A DNA stretch of 64,000 bases, taken from Paracoccaceae bacterium. GTDB taxonomy: Bacteria; Pseudomonadota; Alphaproteobacteria; Rhodobacterales; Rhodobacteraceae. The position numbers and the translations under genes were made by a program. Below, in pieces: positions 24,962-34,251 of this stretch. How positions within the stretch are numbered: the first letter of the stretch is position 1; each line of letters begins with the position of its first letter. The notes under the pieces are model-generated. The model was not told where the DNA came from. It did no database searches and was given only the letters and a program-made list of their open reading frames with translations. The stretch is from the NCBI GenBank assembly GCA_021741245.1, contig JAIOYF010000006.1, positions 124,001-188,000 of the forward strand. Direction: 5' to 3'.

Positions 24962-27033
24962 CGCAAAGCCTGATCTTTGATCCGCTGATTCCTTGGCCCG
25001 TCCTTTGGGGTGCGGTGGCTTTTGCGGTGGTGCTTTTGGCGCTTGCGCTGTGGCGCGGGCTGTCGGGCTGGTGGCTGCGTGGGTTGGCCGCTTTTGTCAT
25101 CCTCGCCGCCCTTGCAAACCCTGCGTTGCAAGAAGAGGATCGTCGCCCCCAAAGCGATATCGTGATTGCTGTGGTCGATGACAGCGCCAGCCAAAACCTG
25201 TCGGACCGGCCCGATCAGACCGCCGCAGCCCTTGCCGCGATTGAGGCCGAGGTGGCCGCGCTGGACAATACCGAACTGCGTATCGTGCGCTTTGGCGACG
25301 GGGCCGAGGATGCGGGCTCCCTTGCCATGACTGCACTGGCCGAGGCTTTGGCCGAAGAACCGCGCGCCCGTGTTGCGGGGGCTATCGTGATCAGTGACGG
25401 ACAGATCCATGACCTTGGCCTTGCGCCCGAGATGCCCGCGCCCTTGCACCTGCTGCTGACCGGGCGTGCCGCCGATTGGGACCGCCGCCTGACCGTCAAG
25501 AACGCCCCCGCCTTTGCCATTCTGGGCGAAGAGATCATGCTGACCCTGCGGATTGAGGATGATGGTGCTGTGCCCGCCGCCGTGGCAGGCATGGCCGATC
25601 TGACCATTTCCATCGACGCCGAGCCACCCCAGACCTATACCGTTCCGGTGGGCGAGGATCTGGAACTGCCCGTGACCTTGCCGCATGGCGGAATGAACGT
25701 GCTACAATTCAGCCTTGCCCCTGCTGCTGGAGAATTGACCGACCGCAACAATGCCGCTGTGGTGCAGATCAACGGGGTGCGGGATCGTCTGCGGGTGCTG
25801 TTGGTGTCGGGCGAGCCGCATGCAGGCGAGCGGGTCTGGCGCAATTTGCTGAAATCCGATGCCAGTGTTGACCTTGTGCATTTCACCATCCTGCGCCCGC
25901 CGGAAAAGCAAGACGGGATTCCCGTCAGTGAACTGTCGCTGATCGCTTTTCCCACGCGGGAGTTGTTTGTTGAAAAGATTGATGAATTCGATCTGATCGT
26001 CTTTGACCGCTATTCGATGCGGGGCATTTTGCCGATGTCTTACATGGAAAACATCGTCAATTATGTGCGGGGCGGTGGCACGGTTCTGGTTGCCGCCGGG
26101 CCGGAATATGGCGCGGTGGATAGTATCTGGCGCTCGCCGCTCTCTGAAATCCTGCCCGCAGCGCCAACTGCGCGCGTGGTGGAAGAGGGATTTGTGCCCG
26201 CCCTGACAGACCTTGGCCGTCGCCATCCCGTGACCGAAGGGCTGGAGGCGCTTGCGCCCGAAGGCGGCTGGGGCCGTTGGTTCCGCATGGTTGATGTGGT
26301 GCCGCGCGCAGGCCAGATCGTGATGGAGGGGCCGGGCAACCGCCCGCTGTTGATCCTGAGCCGGGAGGGCGAAGGGCGGGTGGCGATCCTTGCCTCGGAT
26401 CACGCATGGCTTTGGGGGCGTGGCTACGAAGGCGGCGGTCCGCAGTTGGAATTGCTGCGCCGTCTGGCCCATTGGATGCTCAAGGAACCCGAGTTGGAGG
26501 AGGAAACCCTGACCGCCACGGTTGAGGGTCAGGTGATGACGATCCTGCGGCGCAGCATCCTTGATATCCCCCCCGGCGATGTGACGATCACCGGGCCGGA
26601 TGGGGTGCAAAGCACGCTGAGCTTGAAAGAGGCTGGTCCCGGCCGGTTCAGCGCCGATTGGCTGGCCCCGGCGATGGGTCTTTATCGGTTGGAACAGGGC
26701 GATCTCACGCGGGTTGTGGCCGTTGGCCCCTCGGCCCCTCGGGAATTCGTGCAAACCATCGCGAGCGGCGAGATCATGGCCGATACGGTCGCCGCGACCA
26801 ATGGCGGCGTTTTGCGGCTGGAAGAGGGAACCCCCGACATTCGCACCGTCCGCGATGGACGCCCCGCCGCAGGGCGCGGCTGGATCGGGATCACCCCACG
26901 CGGGGCCTATGTGACGCAAGATGTCAGCATCGCGGCCCTGCTGCCCGGTTGGGTCTGGCTGATCCTTGCGGCCAGCCTTGCCATCGCCGCGTGGCTGATC
27001 GAAGGGCGCAAGGGCGCACGGCGGCTGACCTAA
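24958..27033 (+). CDS. Large membrane protein with glutamine-amidotransferase-like fold
   Basis: 691 aa, last gene of the MoxR operon. Two N-terminal helices (about 15-32, 38-57) and one C-terminal helix (about 650-677) bracket a large presumably periplasmic part. That part starts vWA-like (IVIAVVDDSASQNLS, GAIVISDGQIHDLG) and continues as a GATase1-like region (LRVLLVSGEPHAGERVWRNLL, FDLIVFDRYS, YVRGGGTVLVAAGPEYG, VAILASDHAWLW). The catalytic Cys of true amidotransferases is not seen, so a structural or binding role is likely. This architecture is common in alphaproteobacterial MoxR loci. Function unknown. Confidence 0.8.
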   Translation: MTQSLIFDPLIPWPVLWGAVAFAVVLLALALWRGLSGWWLRGLAAFVILAALANPALQEEDRRPQSDIVIAVVDDSASQNLSDRPDQTAAALAAIEAEVAALDNTELRIVRFGDGAEDAGSLAMTALAEALAEEPRARVAGAIVISDGQIHDLGLAPEMPAPLHLLLTGRAADWDRRLTVKNAPAFAILGEEIMLTLRIEDDGAVPAAVAGMADLTISIDAEPPQTYTVPVGEDLELPVTLPHGGMNVLQFSLAPAAGELTDRNNAAVVQINGVRDRLRVLLVSGEPHAGERVWRNLLKSDASVDLVHFTILRPPEKQDGIPVSELSLIAFPTRELFVEKIDEFDLIVFDRYSMRGILPMSYMENIVNYVRGGGTVLVAAGPEYGAVDSIWRSPLSEILPAAPTARVVEEGFVPALTDLGRRHPVTEGLEALAPEGGWGRWFRMVDVVPRAGQIVMEGPGNRPLLILSREGEGRVAILASDHAWLWGRGYEGGGPQLELLRRLAHWMLKEPELEEETLTATVEGQVMTILRRSILDIPPGDVTITGPDGVQSTLSLKEAGPGRFSADWLAPAMGLYRLEQGDLTRVVAVGPSAPREFVQTIASGEIMADTVAATNGGVLRLEEGTPDIRTVRDGRPAAGRGWIGITPRGAYVTQDVSIAALLPGWVWLILAASLAIAAWLIEGRKGARRLT

Positions 27034-27102
27034 GGCCCTTTCCCGAATCTGCAATCCACGCAACACTTCCGGCATTTGAGCCAAGTCATTGCCGGGGGTG
27101 CC

Positions 27103-28338
27103 ATGTCAGATGTCGATGTTGCCATCATTGGGGCCGGGGTTGCCGGTCTTGCTGCGGCCAAGGCCCTGCGGGCTGCCGGGAAAACGTTTGTGGTGCTGGA
27201 GGCGATGGACAGGATCGGCGGCCGCGCCCTGACCACCACGACCGATTTCGGGGTGCCGTTTGACATTGGCTGTGCATGGCTGCACGCCGCCGACCGCAAT
27301 CCGTTTTTCCCCGAGGCACGGGCGGCGGGTTGGACGATGTATCACCACGACATGGCCTTGGACCATCTGTGGTTTGGCAAACGCAAAGCCAGCGCAGACG
27401 AAATGCAACGCCTTACAAAGGCCGAAGCGGCCCTGAATGCCTGTCTGGAGGCGCATAGCGGGCCAGACGACCGCTTGTCCAGCCTGATCCACGATTGCCA
27501 TTGCCTGCGGGCCAATTCCACCTTTTCCGGGCCGATGGATTTTGGCGCGGATGATGACGAAATCTCGATCGCTGATTTTCGTGCGGCGGCTGATCTGGAC
27601 CCCAACTATTTCACCAAAGAGGGGTTTGGCGCGCTGATCCATCTTTGGGGGGCGGATGTGCCGGTCAAAACGGGCTGCCCTGTGCGCCAAATTCGCTATG
27701 ATGGGCCGGGGGTTCAGATTTCCGGCGCTTTTGGCGAGGTGCGGGCGCGGGCCTGCATCATCACCGTCTCGACCGGGGTTTTGCAGTTTGAGGATATTTC
27801 CTTTTTCCCCGACCTGCCTTTGGGGCATCTGGAAGCGATCTTTGATCTGCCGATGGGACTTTTGACCAAGATACCGCTGGCGATTTCCGGCACGCGGTTG
27901 GGCCTGAGTGCGTTTGACGATATCTTGATCGAACGCCATGCCCGGCACGATCTGTTCTTTTTGGCCTTTCCCTTTGACCTTGACCTGATGGTGGGGTTTG
28001 TCGGCGGCGATTTCGCGTGGGAGATCGAGGCCGCAGGGCCAGAGGCGGCGGTGGATTTCGCGACCGACCGATTGGCTGATATCTTCGGCAGTTCCGTGCG
28101 GGCAAATGTCAGCCATGGCACCATGACCAATTGGGGCGGCGAGCGGCACATCCGCGGGGCCTATGCGGCGGCCCGTCCGGGCAAGTCGCAGGCCAGAGCG
28201 CGCTTGTCTGACCCTGTCGCAGATCGCCTGTGGTTCGCCGGAGAGGCCCTTGCCGGCCCCTTGATGCAAACGGCCGCCGGGGCGCGCCTGTCGGGCGAGG
28301 CTGTGGCGCAAGCCGTGTCGCGCCACCTTGGGGCTTAG
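27103..28338 (+). CDS. Flavin-containing amine oxidase family protein
   Basis: 411 aa FAD-dependent oxidoreductase of the monoamine/polyamine oxidase family. The dinucleotide site is VAIIGAGVAGLAAAKALRAAG (GAGVAG at 10-15), followed by VLEAMDRIGGRA, and the C-terminal FAD motif is LWFAGEALAGPLMQTAAGARLSGE. It has no signal peptide, so it is cytoplasmic. The start is ATG 27103; an in-frame start 9 codons upstream is weaker. It follows the MoxR operon by 69 bp and may have its own promoter. The amine substrate is unknown. Confidence 0.85.
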   Translation: MSDVDVAIIGAGVAGLAAAKALRAAGKTFVVLEAMDRIGGRALTTTTDFGVPFDIGCAWLHAADRNPFFPEARAAGWTMYHHDMALDHLWFGKRKASADEMQRLTKAEAALNACLEAHSGPDDRLSSLIHDCHCLRANSTFSGPMDFGADDDEISIADFRAAADLDPNYFTKEGFGALIHLWGADVPVKTGCPVRQIRYDGPGVQISGAFGEVRARACIITVSTGVLQFEDISFFPDLPLGHLEAIFDLPMGLLTKIPLAISGTRLGLSAFDDILIERHARHDLFFLAFPFDLDLMVGFVGGDFAWEIEAAGPEAAVDFATDRLADIFGSSVRANVSHGTMTNWGGERHIRGAYAAARPGKSQARARLSDPVADRLWFAGEALAGPLMQTAAGARLSGEAVAQAVSRHLGA

Positions 28339-28359
28339 ACCTTGGCGACAGGCCCGTGC

Positions 28360-29058
28360 CTATTTGGCTTCTTTGCCCATGATGACCAACCGGGATGTCG
28401 ACGCAAACTCGCGCCGCATCAAGACGCCGCTGGCCAAAAGCGTGGTTGCCAGCAAGGCCCATGGGCTGAGCAGCCATGCCAGACTGGCCAAGGCGAAATA
28501 GATGGCCCTCAGGCCCCGGTTAAAGCTTTTGGCCGAGGTGATGTTGATCTCAGCCGCCTGTGCTGCACGCCGATAGGCCTCTGGGTCCGTCGCCTCGTTT
28601 GGCACCGCAGCCATCATGATGGTGCAATAGCCGAACAACCGATGCGCCCAGATGAATTTCAAAAGCGCATTTGCCAGAAAGGCGATCATCAGGAAAATCT
28701 TGAGCTCCAGCACCACCCCATCGGCCATGATCGTCAGATCTTGCGCCAGACCTTCGAGTTTTGCGGTATTTCCGATCAGGGCGACCCCGCCACCAATGGC
28801 GATCATGCAGGCGCTGGCAAAGAACGCTGTGCCTTGACGCAAGGAATCGATCACATTGGCATCGAAAATTCGGGGCTGCCGCGTCACGAACTGCCGCATC
28901 CAGTCGCGGCGGTAATCTGCCATCAGAACCGAGACGGACAGCCTGTTCTTGGGCGGGTTTTCGACCAGCCATCCCGTCAGCACCCATAAAAACAACAACA
29001 TTCCGACCGCGACGGCATCAAGGGTGGTGAAGGACCCGATCGGGAAAGGTATCATCAT
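28360..29058 (-). CDS. DUF599 membrane protein
   Basis: 232 aa with four probable transmembrane helices: about 14-34 (LDAVAVGMLLFLWVLTGWLV), 80-98, 120-140 and 190-215. The DUF599 pattern includes YRRDWMRQFVTRQPRIFDANVIDSL, then KFIWAHRLFGYC and a RAAQAAEINITSAKSFNRGLRAIYF segment. Function of this family is unknown. It is convergent with the amine oxidase gene (21-bp gap) and divergent from glcD. Confidence 0.82.
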   Translation of the reverse strand: MMIPFPIGSFTTLDAVAVGMLLFLWVLTGWLVENPPKNRLSVSVLMADYRRDWMRQFVTRQPRIFDANVIDSLRQGTAFFASACMIAIGGGVALIGNTAKLEGLAQDLTIMADGVVLELKIFLMIAFLANALLKFIWAHRLFGYCTIMMAAVPNEATDPEAYRRAAQAAEINITSAKSFNRGLRAIYFALASLAWLLSPWALLATTLLASGVLMRREFASTSRLVIMGKEAK

Positions 29059-29097
29059 GGCGGATGTCGTTCCTGCGGTTGATGTGTCCGATTGGCA

Positions 29098-29122
29098 AAT
29101 TGGTTATTTCATTTTACCAATT
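29098..29122. promoter_or_regulatory. Perfect inverted repeat in the glcD promoter region
   Basis: AATTGGT (29098-29104) and ACCAATT (29116-29122) are perfect complements 11 bp apart in the 103-bp gap between divergent DUF599 and glcD. The half-sites resemble the TGGT/ACCA arms of GntR/FadR-type operators (GlcC, LldR, PdhR), but those normally have a spacer of about 3 bp. A two-site or different regulator is possible. Confidence 0.45.
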
Positions 29123-29161
29123 CATCGGTTATGGTCAGGCATAGGTCGGGGAGAGCCGAAA

Positions 29162-30607
29162 ATGGAAATGCCAACACCCAATTCCATGATCTTGTCCGCA
29201 AAGGCAAGAATCGTCGCGCGCCTGCGGGAGGTTTTGCCTGCGGATGCCGTCATTGATGATGAGGCAGAGACCCGCGCCTATGAATGCGACGCGCTCAGCG
29301 CCTATCGCTGCCCGCCGATGGTGGCGGTCTTGCCGCGCAGCACGGAAGAGGTGGCTGCGATTTTGCGCATCTGTCACGAGGAAAACGTGCCTGTCGTGCC
29401 ACGCGGGTCTGGCACGTCGCTGGCAGGCGGGGCCTTGCCCACGGCAGATTGCGTCATTCTGGGCGTGGCGCGGATGAACGCGGTGCTGGAAACCGATTAT
29501 GACAACCGCTTTATCCATGTGCAAAGCGGGCGCACCAATCTGTCGGTGACAGGCGCTGTTGAGGCGGACGGGTTCTTTTACGCCCCCGACCCCTCAAGCC
29601 AGCTTGCCTGCGCGATTGCGGGCAATATCGCCATGAACTCGGGTGGGGCGCATTGCCTGAAATACGGGGTGACCACGAACAACCTCTTGGGCGTGACGCT
29701 GGTGCAGATGGATGGAACCGTGGTGCAGGTCGGCGGCCCCTTCATGGATGCGCCGGGTCTTGATCTGTTGGGGGTGATCTGTGGCTCTGAGGGGCAATTG
29801 GGCGTCGTCACCGAAGCCTTTCTGCGCATCTTGCCCAAGCCCGAAGGGGCCCGCCCCATTCTGATGGGTTTTGACGACAATGAAACGGCGGGCGAGTGCG
29901 TGTCGGATATCATCAAGGCAGGTGTGCTTCCGGTCGCCATCGAATTCATGGACCGCCCATGCATCGAGGCGACAGAGGCCTTTGCCAAGGCGGGCTACCC
30001 GATGTGCGAGTCGCTTTTGATTGTCGAGGTCGAAGGCTCGCCTGCCGAAATTGATGAGCAATTGGCCCTGATCAAGGAAATCGCACTGCGCCACAATCCC
30101 GTCGAGGTGCGCGAGGCCGCGGATGAGGAACAGGCGAAACGCATCTGGTTGGGCCGCAAATCAGCCTTTGGCGCGATGGGGCAGATCAACGACTACATCT
30201 GTCTTGATGGCACGATCCCGGTCTCGTCGCTGCCCTTTGTGCTGCGCCGGATCGGCGAGATGTCAAAGCAATACGGTTTGGATGTGGCCAATGTGTTCCA
30301 TGCCGGCGATGGCAACATGCACCCCTTGATCCTGTTCGATGCCAACAAGCCCGGTGATCTGGAACTGTGCGAGGCCTTTGGGGCCGAGGTTCTCAAGCTG
30401 TGCGTCGAGGTTGGCGGTTGCCTGACCGGCGAGCATGGTGTCGGGATTGAAAAGCGTGACTTGATGGGGGTGCAATTTGCGCCCGAGGACATGGAGATGC
30501 AGTTGCGGGTCAAGGATGTGTTCGATCCAAAATGGCTGCTGAACCCTGCAAAGGTGTTTCCGCTGAAGGTAACGGCCGCACGTCGTGCGGCGGGCTATGT
30601 GATCTGA
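29162..30607 (+). CDS. glcD: Glycolate oxidase subunit GlcD (FAD-binding)
   Basis: 481 aa FAD-linked oxidase of the VAO family; the catalytic flavoprotein of glycolate oxidase, which oxidises glycolate to glyoxylate and passes electrons on. Landmarks are the FAD-binding VVPRGSGTSLAGGALP, the PDPSSQLACAIAGNIAMNSG region, SEGQLGVVTEA and the C-terminal HAGDGNMHPLI and GGCLTGEHGVGIEKR. The start ATG 29162 has GGGGAGAG upstream; the frame opens 71 codons earlier across the promoter and is not used. Followed by glcE, a small membrane gene and glcF. Confidence 0.94.
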   Translation: MEMPTPNSMILSAKARIVARLREVLPADAVIDDEAETRAYECDALSAYRCPPMVAVLPRSTEEVAAILRICHEENVPVVPRGSGTSLAGGALPTADCVILGVARMNAVLETDYDNRFIHVQSGRTNLSVTGAVEADGFFYAPDPSSQLACAIAGNIAMNSGGAHCLKYGVTTNNLLGVTLVQMDGTVVQVGGPFMDAPGLDLLGVICGSEGQLGVVTEAFLRILPKPEGARPILMGFDDNETAGECVSDIIKAGVLPVAIEFMDRPCIEATEAFAKAGYPMCESLLIVEVEGSPAEIDEQLALIKEIALRHNPVEVREAADEEQAKRIWLGRKSAFGAMGQINDYICLDGTIPVSSLPFVLRRIGEMSKQYGLDVANVFHAGDGNMHPLILFDANKPGDLELCEAFGAEVLKLCVEVGGCLTGEHGVGIEKRDLMGVQFAPEDMEMQLRVKDVFDPKWLLNPAKVFPLKVTAARRAAGYVI

Positions 30608-30666
30608 CGCGCTTGCCGTACCAGACCCTGTCTGAAACCTTTGGCTGACGATAAGAAAGTTTTACG

Positions 30667-31749
30667 ATGCGCCCCACCTCTGAGGCAGAATTGGCCGAAA
30701 TCATCCGCAGCGCAAACGCGCCCTTGCTGGTCAAAGGGGGCGGGACGCGCACTTTGGGTGCCCCCAAGGGCGAGGTTCTGGAAACCTCGGGCCTTGCCGG
30801 GATCGAGCTTTATGAACCCGGTGCCCTGACGATTGTGGCCAAGGCCGGAACGCCGCTTGCCGATATCGAAGCGGCCTTGGCCGCCGAGGGCCAGCGACTG
30901 CCATTCGAAGTGCCTGACATGCGTGGCCTGTTGGGGCGGACGGGGCAAAGCACGATTGGCGGTGTTGTGGCGGCAAACGCCAGCGGCCCGCGCCGGGTGC
31001 AGGCTGGGGCCTGCCGCGACAGTCTGATCGGTGTGCGTTTCGTCACGGGGGATGGGACCATCGTCAAAAACGGCGGCCGGGTGGTGAAGAATGTCACCCG
31101 CTATGATCTGGTCAAACTTCTTGCCGGGTCCTTTGGCAGTTTGGGCGTATTGACGGAAGTGGCCTTTAAGGTTCTTCCCACGCCTGCAACCTCTGCCACC
31201 CTCATCTTGCGTGGCCTTTCGGATATTCAGGCGGTCGCCGCCATGTCGCAAGCCCTAGGTTCGCCCTTTGAGGTGAGTGGGGCCGCCCATCTTCCAGGGG
31301 ATGGCACCTTCCTTCGGATTGAGGGGCTGACCACATCTGTGGCCTATCGCTCGGGCCAATTGGCACGGCATCTGGCGGGTTTTGGTGTGGCTGAGGTCGA
31401 AGAGGGATCTTCCCGTTGGGCGGGTATCCGCGATGTTGCGCCTTTCTTGGGCAAGTCGGGTGACGTGTGGAGGGTCTCTGTCAAACCGTCAGATGGGCCC
31501 GCGCTTGTCGCAAATCTGGGGGCGGAGGCTGTCTTTTACGATTGGGGCGGCGGATTGATCTGGGTTCTTGTAGCCGAAGGAACCGATCTGCGGGCGCAGT
31601 TTGGCCCATATAGCGGTCATGCCACGCGGGTCAGGGGGGGCGCGGGCATTGCCCATTTCCAGCCCGAAGCGCCCGCCATTGCCGTCCTGACCCAAGGCTT
31701 GCGCGACCGCTTTGATCCGCGGGGGTTGTTCGGGGCCGCAGTCGCATGA
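30667..31749 (+). CDS. glcE: Glycolate oxidase subunit GlcE (FAD-binding)
   Basis: 360 aa second flavin-binding subunit of glycolate oxidase. It is shorter than GlcD and shows the FAD domain LLVKGGGTRTLGAP, GQSTIGGVVAANASGP, then DSLIGVRFVTGDG, KNVTRYDLVKLLAGSFG and LGVLTEVAFKVLP. It ends with LRDRFDPRGLFG, the usual GlcE terminus. It begins 59 bp after glcD and overlaps the next ORF by 4 bp (ATGA). Operon context makes the assignment firm. Confidence 0.93.
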   Translation: MRPTSEAELAEIIRSANAPLLVKGGGTRTLGAPKGEVLETSGLAGIELYEPGALTIVAKAGTPLADIEAALAAEGQRLPFEVPDMRGLLGRTGQSTIGGVVAANASGPRRVQAGACRDSLIGVRFVTGDGTIVKNGGRVVKNVTRYDLVKLLAGSFGSLGVLTEVAFKVLPTPATSATLILRGLSDIQAVAAMSQALGSPFEVSGAAHLPGDGTFLRIEGLTTSVAYRSGQLARHLAGFGVAEVEEGSSRWAGIRDVAPFLGKSGDVWRVSVKPSDGPALVANLGAEAVFYDWGGGLIWVLVAEGTDLRAQFGPYSGHATRVRGGAGIAHFQPEAPAIAVLTQGLRDRFDPRGLFGAAVA

Positions 31750-32069
31750 CGCCACTTGCCCTTTTGGCCCTTGGGGCCCCTGTGGCGACCTTTGCGTCAC
31801 TGGCCCTTTTGCCATCGGGCAAGGCTGCGCGTGTGGGCATTCTGGCCGCCGTGATCATCGTGGCCGTGTTATGGCTGCGGTCAGATCACGCGGATGCGAC
31901 GCAGCGCCTGATCTTGTCGTTGTTTTTGGGGGCGGTGTCTTTGGCCGCTGTGATGCAAGTTTTGCGCGGGGCCTTTCCCACCACGGCACCCCGCGCGGCC
32001 TATCCTGGCCTTGTGCTGTTGACCGCCCTTGCCGGGCTTAGCTTTCTCTTTACGCAAATCGGGGCCTGA
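31746..32069 (+). CDS. Small membrane protein between glcE and glcF
   Basis: 107 aa with three probable helices: about 4-21 (LALLALGAPVATFASLAL), 30-46 and 60-75, plus a fourth hydrophobic stretch near 88-103. No known family was recognised. It overlaps glcE by ATGA and ends 2 bp before the glcF start, so it is certainly cotranslated with the glycolate oxidase subunits. A membrane anchor or electron-transfer helper for the GlcDEF complex is a plausible inference; it has no haem- or quinone-binding motif that I can see. Confidence 0.75.
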   Translation: MTPLALLALGAPVATFASLALLPSGKAARVGILAAVIIVAVLWLRSDHADATQRLILSLFLGAVSLAAVMQVLRGAFPTTAPRAAYPGLVLLTALAGLSFLFTQIGA

Positions 32070-32071
32070 CC

Positions 32072-33373
32072 ATGCAGACCAATTTCACCGCCGAGCAACT
32101 GAAAGACCCCGCCACCGCCCGTGCGAACGAGGTTTTGCGCGCCTGCGTGCATTGCGGGTTTTGCACGGCGACTTGTCCGACCTATCAGGTGCTGGGCGAT
32201 GAATTGGACAGCCCGCGTGGGCGGATTTATCTGATCAAGGAAATGCTGGAAACGGGCCGCCCGGCGGATGAAAAGACGGTCAAGCATGTGGACCGCTGCC
32301 TGTCCTGCCTTGCATGCATGACGACCTGCCCAAGTGGCGTCCACTACATGCATCTGGTGGATCATGCCCGCGAATATATCGAGGCGACCTATAAGCGGCC
32401 CTTGATGGACCGGATCTTGCGCGGGGTTCTGGCGCAGGTTCTGCCCTATCCGGGGCGGTTCCGGGTGGCGCTGCTGGCCGCCAAGATCGGGCGACCCTTT
32501 GCCCGGTTCATGCCCGACCCGCGCCTGAAGGCCATGTTGCAGATGGCCCCGCGGCGTATCCCGCCCGTCAGCCGGAATGATGACCCGCAGACCTTTGCCC
32601 CCACCGCGCCCAAACGCATGCGTGTGGCACTGATGACGGGCTGCGCGCAAAAGGCGCTGAACACCGATATCAACGATGCGACCATCCGCATCTTGCGCCG
32701 CCTTGGTGCCGAGGTGGTGGTGGCCCAAGGCGCGGGCTGCTGTGGCGCGCTGACCCATCACATGGGCAAGTCGGATCAGAGCCACGCATCCGCTGCGGCC
32801 AATATCCGGGCATGGATGGCGGAAAAGAACGGCGCTGGGCTGGACGCGATCGTGATCAACACCTCGGGCTGTGGCACGACCGTCAAGGACTACGGCCACA
32901 TGTTCCGCAATGATCCTTTGGCGGCGGAGGCAGCCACGGTTGCCGGGATGGCGATGGACATCTCTGAGGTGCTGACAAAACTCGGCCTGCCCGAGGGCGC
33001 GCCCAAGGGCATAAAGGTGGCTTATCACGCGGCCTGTTCCTTGCAGCATGGCCAACAGATCAAGACCCTGCCCAAGGACCTTTTGAAACGGGCGGGCTTT
33101 ACGGTTGTGGAACCTGCCGACAGCCATCTGTGTTGCGGCAGCGCGGGCACCTATAACCTGATGCAGCCGGAAATCAGCCAGCAACTCAAGGCGCGCAAGG
33201 TGGAAACGCTGGAGGCGCGCCGCCCCGATATCATCGCGGCGGGCAATATCGGCTGCATGATGCAAATCGGGTCGGGCACCAAGGTGCCTGTGGTGCATAC
33301 GGTTGAGCTTTTGGATTGGGCAACAGGTGGGCCAAAGCCTCGCGCGTGGGTTGAGGCGCTGGAGCACGCCTAA
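32072..33373 (+). CDS. glcF: Glycolate oxidase iron-sulfur subunit GlcF
   Basis: 433 aa. Two [4Fe-4S] motifs lie near the N-terminus: CVHCGFCTATCP (25-36) and CLSCLACMTTCP (76-87). Two CCG domains follow, with GAGCCGALTHHMG and SHLCCGSAGTYNLMQP. It transfers electrons from the flavin subunits toward the membrane quinone pool. It starts 2 bp after the small membrane gene. The only glc genes seen are D, E and F; glcC and glcG homologues are not adjacent. Confidence 0.94.
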   Translation: MQTNFTAEQLKDPATARANEVLRACVHCGFCTATCPTYQVLGDELDSPRGRIYLIKEMLETGRPADEKTVKHVDRCLSCLACMTTCPSGVHYMHLVDHAREYIEATYKRPLMDRILRGVLAQVLPYPGRFRVALLAAKIGRPFARFMPDPRLKAMLQMAPRRIPPVSRNDDPQTFAPTAPKRMRVALMTGCAQKALNTDINDATIRILRRLGAEVVVAQGAGCCGALTHHMGKSDQSHASAAANIRAWMAEKNGAGLDAIVINTSGCGTTVKDYGHMFRNDPLAAEAATVAGMAMDISEVLTKLGLPEGAPKGIKVAYHAACSLQHGQQIKTLPKDLLKRAGFTVVEPADSHLCCGSAGTYNLMQPEISQQLKARKVETLEARRPDIIAAGNIGCMMQIGSGTKVPVVHTVELLDWATGGPKPRAWVEALEHA

Positions 33374-33453
33374 AGTCTGTATAAAGATCGACAAAGGACA
33401 TAAAGCTGCCAAACTCGTCCTTCAAAGCCGATCGTATCGGTATCGGAGGTTAC

Positions 33454-34251
33454 ATGCGGCACCTGTTTTGCCTTGCTATTGCGCTTTTCGCGGCGTTTGG
33501 AACCTCTGGTTTCGCCCAAGACGGTGGACTGAAATCCCTGCAAACCGGGGATGACTCACGCGGGTGGGAGGCGGTTGGTCGATTGAACCTTGGCGAACGC
33601 GGCTTTTGCACCGGTGCCCTGATAGCAGACGACCTTGTGTTGACCGCCGCGCATTGTCTGTTTGACAAGGAAACCGGCGCGCGGGTCGAGGCGCGGGATA
33701 TGAAGTTTTTGGCAGGCTGGCGCAATGGACGCGCCGCCGCCTATCGGGGCGTTCGTCAGGCCCTTGCGCATCCCGACTACGTGTACAGCGGGGCCGAGAA
33801 TGTCGAGCGGGTGCGCTTTGACGTGGCTTTGTTGCAGCTTGATCAACCGATCCGTCTGCCGTCGATCAAACCATTCGCAACCGATGATCGCCCCGCAAAG
33901 GGGGATGAGGTCGGTGTTGTCTCCTATGCCCAAGACCGCTCCGAAGCCCCGTCGCTGCAAGAGTTGTGTCATGTGCTGGGTCGCCAGTCGGGCATGCTGA
34001 TCATGTCATGTGATGTGGATTTCGGATCGTCCGGGGCACCCGTCTTTTCGTTTCGTGATGGTCAGGCACGTGTGGTTTCGGTCATTTCTGCCAAGGCCGA
34101 AATGGAGGGCGCAAAAGTCTCGCTTGGCACGCCCTTGGCCGAACCCATCGCCTTGTTAAAGGCCAAGCTGGCGGAAACTGGCCCTTTGTCGCGCCCCGGC
34201 AATGTGCGGGTGCTGTCTGGCGGTAACGGTGGAAAGTTTGTAAAGCCATGA
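33454..34251 (+). CDS. Secreted trypsin-like serine protease, copy 1
   Basis: 265 aa with a signal peptide (MRHLFCLAIALFAAFGTSGFA). The chymotrypsin-fold catalytic residues are present: His67 in LTAAHC, Asp123 in RFDVALLQL and Ser193 in DFGSSGAPVF. The nucleophile context GSSGAP replaces the usual GDSGGP, similar to V8-type proteases. Expected location is periplasmic or extracellular. It overlaps the next, homologous gene by 4 bp, so they form a bicistronic tandem duplication. The start ATG 33454 follows GGAGGT. Confidence 0.85.
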   Translation: MRHLFCLAIALFAAFGTSGFAQDGGLKSLQTGDDSRGWEAVGRLNLGERGFCTGALIADDLVLTAAHCLFDKETGARVEARDMKFLAGWRNGRAAAYRGVRQALAHPDYVYSGAENVERVRFDVALLQLDQPIRLPSIKPFATDDRPAKGDEVGVVSYAQDRSEAPSLQELCHVLGRQSGMLIMSCDVDFGSSGAPVFSFRDGQARVVSVISAKAEMEGAKVSLGTPLAEPIALLKAKLAETGPLSRPGNVRVLSGGNGGKFVKP

